Shown piece after piece: positions 33,759 to 42,001 of a DNA stretch of 64,000 nt; position 1 is the stretch's first letter, and every line of letters begins with the position of its first letter. Under the pieces are notes generated by a model. That model saw only the letters and a program-made list of their open reading frames with translations. It did not search any database and had not been told where the DNA came from. The translations under genes and the position numbers were made by a program. Where the stretch lies: contig CAWBTU010000006.1 of the NCBI GenBank assembly GCA_963791805.1, positions 1,984,001 to 2,048,000 of the forward strand, given 5' to 3'. Source of the stretch: JACMJL01 sp963791805 (GTDB lineage: Bacteria; Bacillota; Clostridia; Clostridiales; Clostridiaceae).

Positions 33759-34304
33759 TTATACAGCTTCTATTTTTCTACTCTCATTTCTCATACTTTT
33801 AATAATAAATAACATTATTCCAATAGCAATAATTATATCTCCAATACTTATAACAGAAATACTAATAATTTTGTAAGGAATTATATCGCATAAAAACCAT
33901 AACTTAGTTTTACTATTGGTGCAATGATATAATCCTTGTTGTGAAATAACCTTTGAAAGTCCCACTGACTTATATACCCTTTCACTAACTGGCATTGAAC
34001 CACCATTTAAAAAAATAGGTATCGCATTAAGAAAAAGTCCTAACCCTATTAGGTTTATAAATACTTCTTTTCTATTTAAGTAAATGAAATAAAATAGTAA
34101 TGAATACATTAATATGTCTAAACCATAAGTCAATCTTCCTTGATTTATAATATTCTTTTTAATCAAAATGTTAACAATAACTTCTAAAAAAAAAGAGCTA
34201 AAAACTACATATAACCCTTTGAAATCACTATTTTCAAAATTCATTAATCTTCCTTTAAAAATATAACCAATTACTATTGCCACTATTATTGCCTCAATAA
34301 ACAT
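33759..34304 (-). CDS. DUF5317 membrane protein
   Basis: A 181-aa integral membrane protein with about five hydrophobic helices. The segment FLNGGSMPVSERVY is the DUF5317 signature, and LGLFLNAIPIFLNGG leads into it. The function of the family is unknown. The ATG at 34304 gives MFIEAIIVAIVIGY, the family-like N-terminus; a GTG at 34316 is an alternative. It starts right at the end of the HD-GYP gene, so it is the last gene of the cassette. I recall DUF5317 genes beside HD-GYP genes elsewhere, but cannot verify that here. Confidence 0.78.
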   Translation of the reverse strand: MFIEAIIVAIVIGYIFKGRLMNFENSDFKGLYVVFSSFFLEVIVNILIKKNIINQGRLTYGLDILMYSLLFYFIYLNRKEVFINLIGLGLFLNAIPIFLNGGSMPVSERVYKSVGLSKVISQQGLYHCTNSKTKLWFLCDIIPYKIISISVISIGDIIIAIGIMLFIIKSMRNESRKIEAV

Positions 34305-34308
34305 ACAA

Positions 34309-35583
34309 TCATTCACTACTTTCTTGTTTCTTAATAATTCTCAAATAGGCATCTACCACGGTTGGATGAAACTGTGTGCCTCTATTTTCAGTAACTTCTT
34401 TAATAATATTTTCTTTAGTTAATGCTTTTCTGTATGGTCTGTCTGTTTCCATTGCATCAATTGAATCTGCAAGCTGAACAATAAAAACATCTAAGTTTAG
34501 TTCTTCTGGTTTTTTTCCATCAGGATACCCATTTCCATCATATCTTTCATGATGATGTCTAACTATAAAATTAATCTTTTCACCATCTTTTAAATCTTTT
34601 ATAATATTGTAGCCAATTTCAGGATGTTGTTTTATTATATTAAACTCTTCCTCAGTTAATTTACCTGGCTTATTAAGTATGGCATCACTTATTCCAATCT
34701 TCCCAACATCATGAAGCAATGCAGCTACATAAAGTTCCTCAATCTTCCACTGAGAATATCTTAATTCAACAGCTATTCTTTTAGCTAATTCTCCTACTCG
34801 CTTAGTATGCCCTTGAGTATATTCATCTCTTGCTTCCATAGCGTGCATTAATACATCTATAACTTTTACATACTTAGATTTTGATTCAATATATAAAGAA
34901 AAAGTGTATCTAACTAATACCACTGGAAAAAGGAAAAGTAAAACGCCCCAATATTTATAAGTATCAAATATTATTGCAAGTATTATACCAAAAGGTGTCA
35001 TTACAATTATATTTAGTATTCCTAATCTAAAATTGGTTATAAAGCTATATATTAAATTGTTATTAGTTGTTATTGAATATAGCATGGATATTATAAAAGC
35101 ATTTATTAGGAAAAATGTTACAGCAAATATAATAGTAGGTAATATATTATTAGGGACCTCGCTTATACCGTTATGCCCCCCTAAATATTTAAATAAATAA
35201 CTTGCATATAATAATGGCAAAACCAAAATACAATAATTAAATAATGTTCCATAGAAAGGAGTATTTAAAATATGTTTATATTTTTTATCAGTCTTCAAAA
35301 CTCTAAATGAAAAACCAATAATTGTAATTAAAATAGCAGAAAAAGGCCCTACTATTATAAAAACTAAAGTTGTTAAAGCAAAGCTTGTACTAAAAGATAT
35401 ATTAGCATATGAAACCGAAAATGTTTCAGTAAGTGCTAGTAAAGCACTAAAAAATATTAAATTACTGAAATTTGTTATGTTTGCAGGAATAATATTAAAA
35501 GAAATAAAAGAAATAATAGAACCTAATGTAATAGTATAAACACAAATAAAAAATAATTTTAATTTTAATGGCAAGTTTCTCAT
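34309..35583 (-). CDS. Membrane HD-GYP domain phosphodiesterase (c-di-GMP hydrolase family)
   Basis: A 424-aa protein. About seven membrane helices fill residues 8-235, forming an N-terminal sensor-like module. The HD-GYP domain follows from about 240, with HTKRVGELAKR, ALLHDVGKIGI (H291 D292), HHERYDGNGYP (344-354), LADSIDAMETDRPYR and RGTQFHP. All metal-binding and GYP residues seem intact, so degradation of c-di-GMP (or a related dinucleotide) is likely. GGAGGAAATAG precedes the ATG. It follows a gene for a 28-aa hydrophobic peptide by 39 nt, and the membrane module could sense that peptide or the envelope. Confidence 0.88.
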   Translation of the reverse strand: MRNLPLKLKLFFICVYTITLGSIISFISFNIIPANITNFSNLIFFSALLALTETFSVSYANISFSTSFALTTLVFIIVGPFSAILITIIGFSFRVLKTDKKYKHILNTPFYGTLFNYCILVLPLLYASYLFKYLGGHNGISEVPNNILPTIIFAVTFFLINAFIISMLYSITTNNNLIYSFITNFRLGILNIIVMTPFGIILAIIFDTYKYWGVLLFLFPVVLVRYTFSLYIESKSKYVKVIDVLMHAMEARDEYTQGHTKRVGELAKRIAVELRYSQWKIEELYVAALLHDVGKIGISDAILNKPGKLTEEEFNIIKQHPEIGYNIIKDLKDGEKINFIVRHHHERYDGNGYPDGKKPEELNLDVFIVQLADSIDAMETDRPYRKALTKENIIKEVTENRGTQFHPTVVDAYLRIIKKQESSE

Positions 35584-35622
35584 CTATTTCCTCCAATATA
35601 TAATAAAGGCCGATTTATTAAA

Positions 35623-35709
35623 TTAGAAAATCCAAGTCATTTGTGATCCACCAGCAACTGCTACAGTGAGAAGCGCTAGAAGAATTGGTGCTAATTTCTT
35701 TAATTTCAT
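35623..35709 (-). CDS. 28-aa hydrophobic small peptide upstream of HD-GYP gene
   Basis: The peptide starts MKLKKLAPILLALLTVAVAG and ends GSQMTWIF. Basic residues precede a 15-residue hydrophobic core and an Ala-Gly-Gly stretch that resembles a signal peptidase site, leaving a short C-terminal tail. The ribosome binding site (GGGGGGATTTCCA) is among the best in the window, which argues that it is translated. It lies in the same orientation directly before the HD-GYP gene. It may be a secreted signal peptide, a small membrane regulator or a leader peptide. No family is recognised. Confidence 0.65.
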   Translation of the reverse strand: MKLKKLAPILLALLTVAVAGGSQMTWIF

Positions 35710-35806
35710 TGGAAATCCCCCCTTTTGAAACTAACAGACTCTTCGCTATTGTCTGTTAAAATCTACTCCGCTAGGGTTAGAACATTTATCGGCCCCTATT
35801 TCAAGT
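35710..35806 (-). promoter_or_regulatory. Structured intergenic RNA upstream of the small peptide
   Basis: On the minus strand TAGGG and CCCTA pair across GCCGATAAATGTTCTAA, and CCG with the following CGG would cross that stem, giving a possible H-type pseudoknot. An 8-bp hairpin TAACAGAC/GTCTGTTA with loop AATAGCGAAGA follows, then the peptide RBS. It is compact enough to be a riboswitch or a translational control element. It does not match the c-di-GMP-I core. The class is unrecognised. Confidence 0.5.
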
Positions 35807-36424
35807 TTAGATGCTACCCTTTTGTATTCTTCGATTAACAGCACTTAGAGTAGCTTTTGCGATTGACTCATTTATATCATTTTTAACAATTGCGGAACCC
35901 ACAATAATTTCTTCAGTTCCACCATTTAGCATATTTACTAAGATTGTTGTAACAATTACTGATCCACTGGTTTGAGTAATTACATCCTGTATATCGAACA
36001 CGGCAGTTTTTTCTAAAATCTTTTCAACAACTTTAATAGTTGTATCTGCCACAATTTTTCTCTTATTTGAATGAGTGTTAATTCCTGTCTGAGAAACAGT
36101 ATATTCCTGTTCTTCATAGGATAATGTGAGTGAACATTCAATAGTATTGATATTTGTTGTTAACGTAAGTTCTTCAAATTTTATTCTTTTTATTTTCTCA
36201 TCATATTCAGATTCAATCTGAGCTATACTAATTATTTTTCTATCAAGCCTATAGTCAAACGTAGTAATAATAGCGGTCTCAACATCCCTTACAATTTGTT
36301 TTGGTGACCTTATATTATTAGTTAAAATATGAATTTCAAGAATTTCATTTTCATTAGAAATAATTTTTGAGTTAATAACGCTATCTATTTTATCAATTGT
36401 ATCTTTAAAAGCTAAAAAATTCAT
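35807..36424 (-). CDS. Conserved-looking cytoplasmic protein, first gene of HD-GYP cassette
   Basis: A 205-aa soluble protein. The core EILEIHILTNNIRSPKQIV followed by RDVETAIITTFDYRLDRKIISIAQIE looks like a conserved domain; I recall similar RSPKQIVRD-type segments in clostridial and actinobacterial proteins, but no function is established. The C-terminal half (about 70-205) has an alternating beta pattern that includes VVEKILEK and SAIVKNDINESIAKATLSAVNRRIQKG. GGGGAAATTAC precedes the ATG, with a good promoter at 36456-36484. It likely shares a transcript with the peptide, HD-GYP and DUF5317 genes. Confidence 0.65.
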   Translation of the reverse strand: MNFLAFKDTIDKIDSVINSKIISNENEILEIHILTNNIRSPKQIVRDVETAIITTFDYRLDRKIISIAQIESEYDEKIKRIKFEELTLTTNINTIECSLTLSYEEQEYTVSQTGINTHSNKRKIVADTTIKVVEKILEKTAVFDIQDVITQTSGSVIVTTILVNMLNGGTEEIIVGSAIVKNDINESIAKATLSAVNRRIQKGSI

Positions 36425-36455
36425 GTAATTTCCCCTTTATTCCATATTGAATTAA

Positions 36456-36484
36456 ATTATATCATTAGACAACTTTTTTAACAA
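36456..36484 (-). promoter_or_regulatory. Promoter of the HD-GYP cassette
   Basis: Minus-strand TTGTTA (36479-36484) and TATAAT (36456-36461) with a 17-bp spacer, 32 nt upstream of the ATG at 36424. Confidence 0.75.
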
Positions 36485-36922
36485 TATTTAAAGCTTATAA
36501 ATGTATATATTTTACAGATTAATTCTGATATTAAGCTTATTTTTCAAATATTAAATTGTTAAATATGTTTCAGTTTAATTGATATATACATATAAATTGT
36601 GCTATATGTATATAAAATTGTATGGTAACATTATAGCCCCTAGTGCACTAACAGTATATCATTATGAATCCTTTAAAATCAAGCATTTTACTATTGTATT
36701 AATGAATATATTTATATTACTGTTATTTCTACAAACTACCAAAAATTAAATTGAATAAATATCAATATGTTAATCACCATACTTATAAATTCCCATTTAA
36801 TTTAAGGTATTTCTTACCATAATCAAATGGGAATTATTATTATTTTATAAAGCATGTCCTTAAATATTTTGTAATTTATAGTTATACTAAAAGCAAATTA
36901 AGTTCATTTATAGAGGTGCTTT
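36485..36922. other. AT-rich gap with a strong hairpin
   Basis: No gene is supported. A hairpin with 11-bp arms AATTCCCATTT and AAATGGGAATT (36788-36835), carrying an inner GGTA/TACC stem, ends in ATTATTATTATTTTAT on the plus strand. It could end a short plus-strand RNA, but no promoter for one was found. Confidence 0.5.
36788..36850 (+). terminator. Terminator-like nested hairpin
   Basis: Arms AATTCCCATTT/AAATGGGAATT are perfect over 11 bp. An inner hairpin TAAGGTA TTTC TTACC sits in the loop and a T-rich tail follows on the plus strand. The upstream transcript is unknown. Confidence 0.55.
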
Positions 36923-36982
36923 ATGAGTAAGAATAAATAGAAATAACAAAATTTTAAGGAGAGTTTACACTCTCCTTTTCCA
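36889..36982 (+). pseudogene. Degenerate copy of the small Asn/Ser/Lys-rich locus
   Basis: CAAATTAAGTTCATTTATAG, an AGGTG ribosome binding site, ATGAGTAAGAATAAATAG (M-S-K-N-K-stop at 36923-36940) and the AAGGAGAG/CTCTCC terminator repeat, in order, the flanks of the ORF at 32954-33073. The coding middle is gone. It appears to be a duplicated and deleted relic, or a minimal 5-codon peptide gene. Confidence 0.5.
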
Positions 36983-37084
36983 TCCAAGAAAATTACTTCT
37001 ATTCTATCCTTCACAACTTGCAAGGTGTTTTTTTATGCATCTGTATGAATAATCAGGTTAAGCTACCTATATTTATTCAACTTA

Positions 37085-38200
37085 TTAATTATGCATGAAG
37101 AAAGCAAATGCATCTGTAGAATCAGTTGCACCCATGTTTCTTACATGAACATTGTTACCTTGATTGTCTGCAACATTCGCTAAAGTATAGTCACCACTAT
37201 TAACCCAGCCCATAAATGCGAAGGTATGAGTTGGATATCCTGCCCAATCAGCAGTTGTAAAACAAATACTTCCTGGTGTTAGCTTTCTAATATCATAAGT
37301 AGGAACCCACCCTTGTGCTTTTAGAAAAGCCAAATATTGTTTTGTATTGCATGTTCCAATTGGAACTGCTACACCTATTCTTCTCATTGCCTCGCTTGAA
37401 AAGTAAACACAAGTATTTGAAGGATCTCCATTATGCAATTCAACTGCTCTATTTAGTACACTGCTAATATTAGCTTGAGAGCTTAAGAACGTTGCAAATT
37501 TTGCTTCAGTTACTGTCTGGTGCACTCCTAGTGCTGCCGATATTTCCACTTCTAGTTCAGCAAGCTCATCTGCCTCAATTTTAGCTTGTTTATCCGCTTC
37601 CTCTTGAGTTAACGTACCTGCTTTAATTAGCGCATCTCTATCTATTTTAGCTTTCTTAATTGCCTCTATTTTAGCTGTTCTAGCCGCCTCTAATTTAGCT
37701 AATTTATCTGCTTCTGCTTTATCAGATGCTGCTTTTGCTATTCTGAAATTCTCTGCTATTTTAGCCTGCTTAGCTGCATCAGCCCTCTCAGCAGCAATTC
37801 TATCAATTTCTGCTTGTCTGGCTTTACTTGCTGCAATCTCAGCTAATCTGTTTGCTTCAGCTTGTTTTATTGCTTCTGCTTTCTGTATTTCTAAAGCTTT
37901 TGCTTCCTCTTCTGCCTTTTTCTTCTCTGCTGCTTGCCTGTCCAACTCATCCTGTTTAGCTTTTTCAATGGCTAATGCCTCAGCTTTCTCTTTATCTATT
38001 CGAGCCTCTTCAACAGCTACTGCATCTGAAATATTATGTATATTCATTTTAGATAAATTTATCACTCGTTTTTCTTTTGGTTGACTTGAAAAAGAAATTT
38101 TATTTTTCACCGGGACTTCTGCTTTGCCTACAATTATCTCAGTACTAGTACTTAACATAACTACTGTCGCTGCTAATACTATTGTTATAGCTTTTTTCAA
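37085..38200 (-). CDS. Secreted coiled-coil protein with C-terminal CHAP/NlpC-like domain
   Basis: A 371-aa protein. A signal peptide (residues 1-27, ending near STEIIVGKA) is followed by a long Ala/Lys/Glu/Ile-rich helical region (about 55-225) and a C-terminal domain of about 130 residues. The last has NTCVYFSSEAMRRIG (candidate catalytic Cys), YPTHTFAFMGW (His) and VADNQGN (Asn/Asp), matching the Cys-His-polar order of cysteine peptidases/amidases that cut peptidoglycan. It starts at TTG after GGAGGTATAGATAA. Cell-wall hydrolase is a reasonable but unproven call. Confidence 0.65.
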   Translation of the reverse strand: MKKAITIVLAATVVMLSTSTEIIVGKAEVPVKNKISFSSQPKEKRVINLSKMNIHNISDAVAVEEARIDKEKAEALAIEKAKQDELDRQAAEKKKAEEEAKALEIQKAEAIKQAEANRLAEIAASKARQAEIDRIAAERADAAKQAKIAENFRIAKAASDKAEADKLAKLEAARTAKIEAIKKAKIDRDALIKAGTLTQEEADKQAKIEADELAELEVEISAALGVHQTVTEAKFATFLSSQANISSVLNRAVELHNGDPSNTCVYFSSEAMRRIGVAVPIGTCNTKQYLAFLKAQGWVPTYDIRKLTPGSICFTTADWAGYPTHTFAFMGWVNSGDYTLANVADNQGNNVHVRNMGATDSTDAFAFFMHN

Positions 38201-38742
38201 TTATCTATACCTCCAAATTCTTTAGTGCAGTTTCAATTATCTTTTGCAAAACTTTCTATATTTTCCTTACTTTTTTAATACAATTTATCAAAAATTAATT
38301 TTATTAATAGCTAAACTGCTAACTTCATATTACTTATTTCACTTATAATATACCTATTCTACTTCAACCTGCTATAATCCTTTAATTTTATTACAAATAT
38401 TTATAACACCATCATATATAACTTATATTTTTTCTTCTTTAACAATGAAATAGAAAAACACCTCTTATATTGATTACTTATCAATAAAAAGAGGTGCATA
38501 TATGAAGATTTTCCTTTATCCATAAAATCACTCTCCAAGTTTCTCATTCTTTAAATATTTTATCATTTATCTTAAAGGTTTTATAAAGAAGGTTTAAAGT
38601 TTTTATAAAATTAAAAAGCAGAATTGATCCTGCTCCAATATGAATCAAACTTAGATTTTAACAAGAAGTATTAAACTAACTAGAAGGATTTATACGTTGC
38701 TTGATTACAATTTTGTAATTAACTTTATACTCTTTTTCAAGA
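38201..38742. other. AT-rich gap
   Basis: No gene is supported. It contains a long hairpin (38450-38496) whose minus-strand T-run makes it a probable terminator for the gene at 38743-39039. Confidence 0.5.
38450..38496 (-). terminator. Terminator-like hairpin
   Basis: On the minus strand CACCTCTT TTT ATTGAT pairs with ATCAAT ATA AAGAGGTG, followed by TTTTTCTATTT. Confidence 0.75.
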
Positions 38743-39039
38743 TTAAAAATCAATAACACTTTTTGTGCCATCTATATTTCTTATATCTTCTTGAATTGTA
38801 CCTATAAGGTCTTCGCATACTGGCATATTTGAACTTGCAGATATTCTTCTTAATAGTTCTTTTTTTTGATTATTTGATAAGTTAAATTTTTTTGATACAG
38901 TAATCCACCACGTAGGGTCTCTATAATCACATACATCAAATTCGATTTTACATTTTAAATCGGTGTATATCATAGTTCCACAAGTATTATATTTGTTATC
39001 TTTTGATGTTTTGATGGTATAATTATTTGTTAAATGCAT
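38743..39039 (-). CDS. Hypothetical protein, unknown function
   Basis: A 98-aa soluble protein starting MHLTNNYTIKTSKDNKYNT, with YRDPTWWITVSKKFNLSNNQ in the middle and three cysteines. No signal peptide or membrane segment is visible and I recognise no family. AGAAAGGATGAAACAAA precedes the ATG. It is isolated, with long AT-rich gaps on both sides, in the accessory stretch. Confidence 0.5.
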   Translation of the reverse strand: MHLTNNYTIKTSKDNKYNTCGTMIYTDLKCKIEFDVCDYRDPTWWITVSKKFNLSNNQKKELLRRISASSNMPVCEDLIGTIQEDIRNIDGTKSVIDF

Positions 39040-39348
39040 TTTGTTTCATCCTTTCTATACTACCAACAGAATTACAATTTATTTGCTTTGATTCTTCTAT
39101 ACTTTCATCAATTATAACACATAACTTATTCATACTGAATTATTGCTCTAGAGCATCAATATAAAACTGATATTCTATTCGCTTTCCCACAAGTCTAATT
39201 TATGGTTATTTCTCATCTAAAAAAATTGTCTATTAGTTTAAAACCATATTCTCACTCCATATTGAATTACATATTTATTTTCAGAAATCGCCTTCCGTAA
39301 CAATATCATAAAATCAGTTGATTCCACCAGTCATTCAAAATATCATCA
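39040..39348. other. AT-rich gap
   Basis: About 310 bases in which I see no gene, RNA or repeat that can be supported. Confidence 0.5.
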
Positions 39349-39897
39349 TTAATTGCAACTAGTTAAATTTAATACTTCACCAATATTATTTTTTGTATAT
39401 TCAATAAATTCTTGAGATGGCTTTTCAAAATCTTTTTCCAATTTTTTATAACTAAGATTATTTGAAATTACTGCTAATGGTGTTCTTATTATACCTGTAT
39501 AACTCCACCAACCTTTTAATAAATTCTCTTTATTTACATTTATTTTTTCTTTTTCTAAACAGCATTTACATCCTAGTACTGTTTTAGTTTTTTTAAACGT
39601 AAAAAAAACAACACCCTTGACAAATTTCAATCTAATTGCATTAATTCCATTTTCCTCATTGCATATCCCACATTTTATTTTTGAGAATGAATCTACCAAT
39701 AAAAGTAATTCATCTTGAGAATATTCTTTCCTTTGTTTTTCTACATTTTCAATAACGTTTAAATCAAGCTTTCTTGCACTAATTACCTCAAGTAGTGCTT
39801 CAGTTGCTTCGGGTGTCAAATCCTTTGATTCATAAACTGCTAATTGATAAAGACTTTGGTCATTCATACTCTCATAGTATTTTTTGATTTCACTCAT
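39349..39897 (-). CDS. Hypothetical zinc-ribbon protein
   Basis: A 182-aa protein. An N-terminal helical part (residues 1-70, YYESMNDQSLYQLAVYESKDL) resembles short helical repeats seen in other Firmicute proteins with terminal zinc ribbons. Two CxxC knuckles, KCGICNEE and GCKCCLEK, about 35 residues apart, suggest a zinc site. GWWSYTGIIRTPLAVI follows. No membrane helix is clear. Function is unknown. The start at 39897 lacks a strong ribosome binding site. Confidence 0.5.
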   Translation of the reverse strand: MSEIKKYYESMNDQSLYQLAVYESKDLTPEATEALLEVISARKLDLNVIENVEKQRKEYSQDELLLLVDSFSKIKCGICNEENGINAIRLKFVKGVVFFTFKKTKTVLGCKCCLEKEKINVNKENLLKGWWSYTGIIRTPLAVISNNLSYKKLEKDFEKPSQEFIEYTKNNIGEVLNLTSCN

Positions 39898-40112
39898 ATG
39901 TAAATCAACTCCAAACTTATGCTCTTATTTTCAACAATATATGGATTATTTTATCATTATTTATACTCTACTGCTATTCCTTTTTATAAACAAGTAGTTT
40001 AATTTTATTGGAATCTTCTACAAGTATAGAAACGTAGACACTAAAAAACTTGATGATTTTAGAGTTGAATGACCCATATGAATGCTATGTGGAGAAAATC
40101 TACAGATTGGAA

Positions 40113-40250
40113 TTATGAAAGAGAATGGAGAATTATATTTTGCAATAAAAAACTCAAATTATTGTTTTTATAACTTTTATTTGTCCTTATATTTAATTTC
40201 CTAATTTCACAGTCAAAAATAAATTTTTTTAATAAATCTTCTAAATGCAT
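40113..40250 (-). pseudogene. Truncated phage-type integrase (tyrosine recombinase) remnant
   Basis: A 45-aa product starting at ATG 40250 behind GGAGGTGTTTTTATT. MHLEDLLKKFIFDCEIRKL followed by NIRTNKSYKNNNLSFL matches the N-terminal core-binding (SAM-like) domain of tyrosine recombinases. The catalytic domain with the R...HxxR...Y residues is missing; the frame ends after about 45 codons. It is the relic of a mobile element at the edge of the accessory stretch. A longer upstream extension of this frame to 40406 has no ribosome binding site. Confidence 0.6.
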
Positions 40251-40476
40251 AATAAAAACACCTCCAATATGATTTTTAATACAAATCCATACTAAAGGTG
40301 TAAATAACAAAAATAATAGAAATTTAAAGCTAAATTGGCTAGTGGTTATGGTAGACGTTTGGAACATCCATAATGGATTTTCTGCAAGTTCAGTATATAC
40401 CTTCATGCATTTAAAAGTGCAGTATATATACCATCATGGAGTCCATTTTTCACTTTGTTAATGCCCTTCAAACGTC

Positions 40477-41216
40477 CTAACCTTCCCATTTCTCAGGGAA
40501 CTCAGCATTATGATAAACATCTTGAACATCATCGTCATCCTCAAGTTTATCAATAAGCTTTTGCACTTGTTCTGATTGAGTCATATCAAGTGCTGTATAT
40601 GTATCTGGTATCATTGTAATTTCTGCTGAAGCAAATTCATAACCTGCTTTTTCAAGTGCTTCTCTTACAGATGAAAAATCTTCATATGCAGTTATAACTT
40701 CAAAGACTTCTTCTTCTGCATTGAAATCTTCTGCACCAGCATCAAGAGCTGCCATCATTAATTCATCTTCATCGATACCATCTTTTTTTTCAATGATAAT
40801 CTGTCCTTTTTTTGGAACATAAAAGATACACAGCCAAGTGAACCTAAGTTTCCACCCATTCTATCAAAGGCATATCTTACATTAGCAGCTGTTCTGTTTT
40901 TGTTGTCAGTTAAAGTATTTACTACTACAGCAACTCCATGAGGACCATAGCCTTCATAAACTATTTCTTCATAGTTTACTCCTTCCATTTCTCCTGCGCC
41001 TTTTTTGATTGCTCTTGTTACTGTATCTAAAGGCATATTATTAGCTTTTGCCTTTGCGATTACATCTCTTAATTTACCATTGATGTCTGGGTTAGCTCCA
41101 CCCATCTTTGCTGCAACAGCTATTTCTTTTCCTATTTTAGTAAAAATCTTACCTCTTTTAGCATCTGTTTTTCCTTTTTTACCTTGTATATTATGCCATT
41201 TTGAATGACCTGACAT
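40477..41216 (-). pseudogene. yebC: YebC/PmpR family DNA-binding regulator, frameshifted
   Basis: Two frames together give a standard 246-aa YebC/TACO1 family protein. The first has MSGHSKWHNIQGKKGKTDAK and the second GAEDFNAEEEVFEVITAYED. The frames separate in the run CAAAAAAAGG (near 40807-40813). Adding one A gives FQKKGQIIIEKKDGIDEDEL, the normal join. The family includes transcription regulators and, as shown more recently, factors relieving ribosome stalling. GGAGGAGATTTT precedes the ATG at 41216. A homopolymer sequencing error is likely because the rest is intact. Confidence 0.9.
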
Positions 41217-41356
41217 AAAATCTCCTCCTAACAATTCTGTTTATCTTAATAATATAAACACTTTAGGCATATGAAATAAAATAACAAGTCAAAAATGCTA
41301 GTCTATTTATGGATACGCCTTAAACATTATAACATATATGCTAATTTTATTTCAAA

Positions 41357-42001
41357 CTATAATTTATACAATTTATCATTACTTTTCAAGTATATGGTTT
41401 TATCAGAGATAGTTGAGCTGCATTTAGCTGCGGTAATATTGTTTATTGAACTAACTAAAACATCAGATTTATTCACCTCAGTGAAAATTGTAAACTGAAC
41501 TATATCAGTATAAATCATATTTTCCATTCCCAATTTGTTCTGCTCACAATAATACTGCACTTTACCTAAAAGTTCATAATCCAAGGTAAAATTCACAGCG
41601 CAGCCCTGAACCTTTTCTACAATTTCAGCTTGCTTTATTGCTTCTGCCGCTGCCTTTGAATATGCTCTTGCGAGGCCTCCAGTTCCTAGAAGTATTCCAC
41701 CAAAATATCTTGTTACTACAACTAAAACATCTGATAAGTTGTTTCTTTTAATTACTTCTAGAATTGGTATTCCACCTGTTCCTTGAGGTTCCCCGTCATC
41801 ACTATAACGCTGGATTTCATTTTTTTCTCCAATTATATAAGCATAAACATTATGTTTAGCCTCTTTGTTTTCATTCTTAATTCTATTTAAACATTCTTTA
41901 GCTTCACTATCTGATTCTACTCTTAAAACTTCTCCGATAAATCTTGATTTTTTTTCTTCAAATTCAAACTTACCGAAATCACTTATAGTTAAATAACTCA
42001 T
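41357..42001 (-). CDS. YigZ/IMPACT family protein
   Basis: A 214-aa protein of the YigZ/IMPACT N-terminal family. The signature is complete: EFEEKKSRFIGEVLRV, KHNVYAYIIGE, RYSDDGEPQGTGGIPIL and VVVTRYFGGILLGTGGLARAYS. The C-terminal ferredoxin-like DUF1949 domain follows. Its molecular role is not settled; the eukaryotic relative IMPACT acts on translation control. Its ATG overlaps the stop of the HEAT-repeat gene (ATGA), so they are coupled. Confidence 0.9.
   Translation of the reverse strand: MSYLTISDFGKFEFEEKKSRFIGEVLRVESDSEAKECLNRIKNENKEAKHNVYAYIIGEKNEIQRYSDDGEPQGTGGIPILEVIKRNNLSDVLVVVTRYFGGILLGTGGLARAYSKAAAEAIKQAEIVEKVQGCAVNFTLDYELLGKVQYYCEQNKLGMENMIYTDIVQFTIFTEVNKSDVLVSSINNITAAKCSSTISDKTIYLKSNDKLYKL

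Noticed and set aside
35710..35806. c-di-GMP-I (GEMM) riboswitch
   Set aside because: The GGGCAAACC-type core and tetraloop-receptor pattern are not present; only local stems are seen.
38743..39897. Toxin-antitoxin or defence module from the two hypothetical genes
   Set aside because: They are separated by 309 bp, share no operon signal and show no toxin, nuclease or immunity motif.
40251..40406. Longer start for the integrase-like frame
   Set aside because: The extra residues are hydrophobic, unlike any recombinase N-terminus, and the strong GGAGGTG signal points to the ATG at 40250.
40390..40440. Direct repeats AGTATATACCTTCATG / AGTATATATACCATCATG as an attachment site
   Set aside because: The copies are short, imperfect and adjacent, not flanking an element, so an att role cannot be supported.
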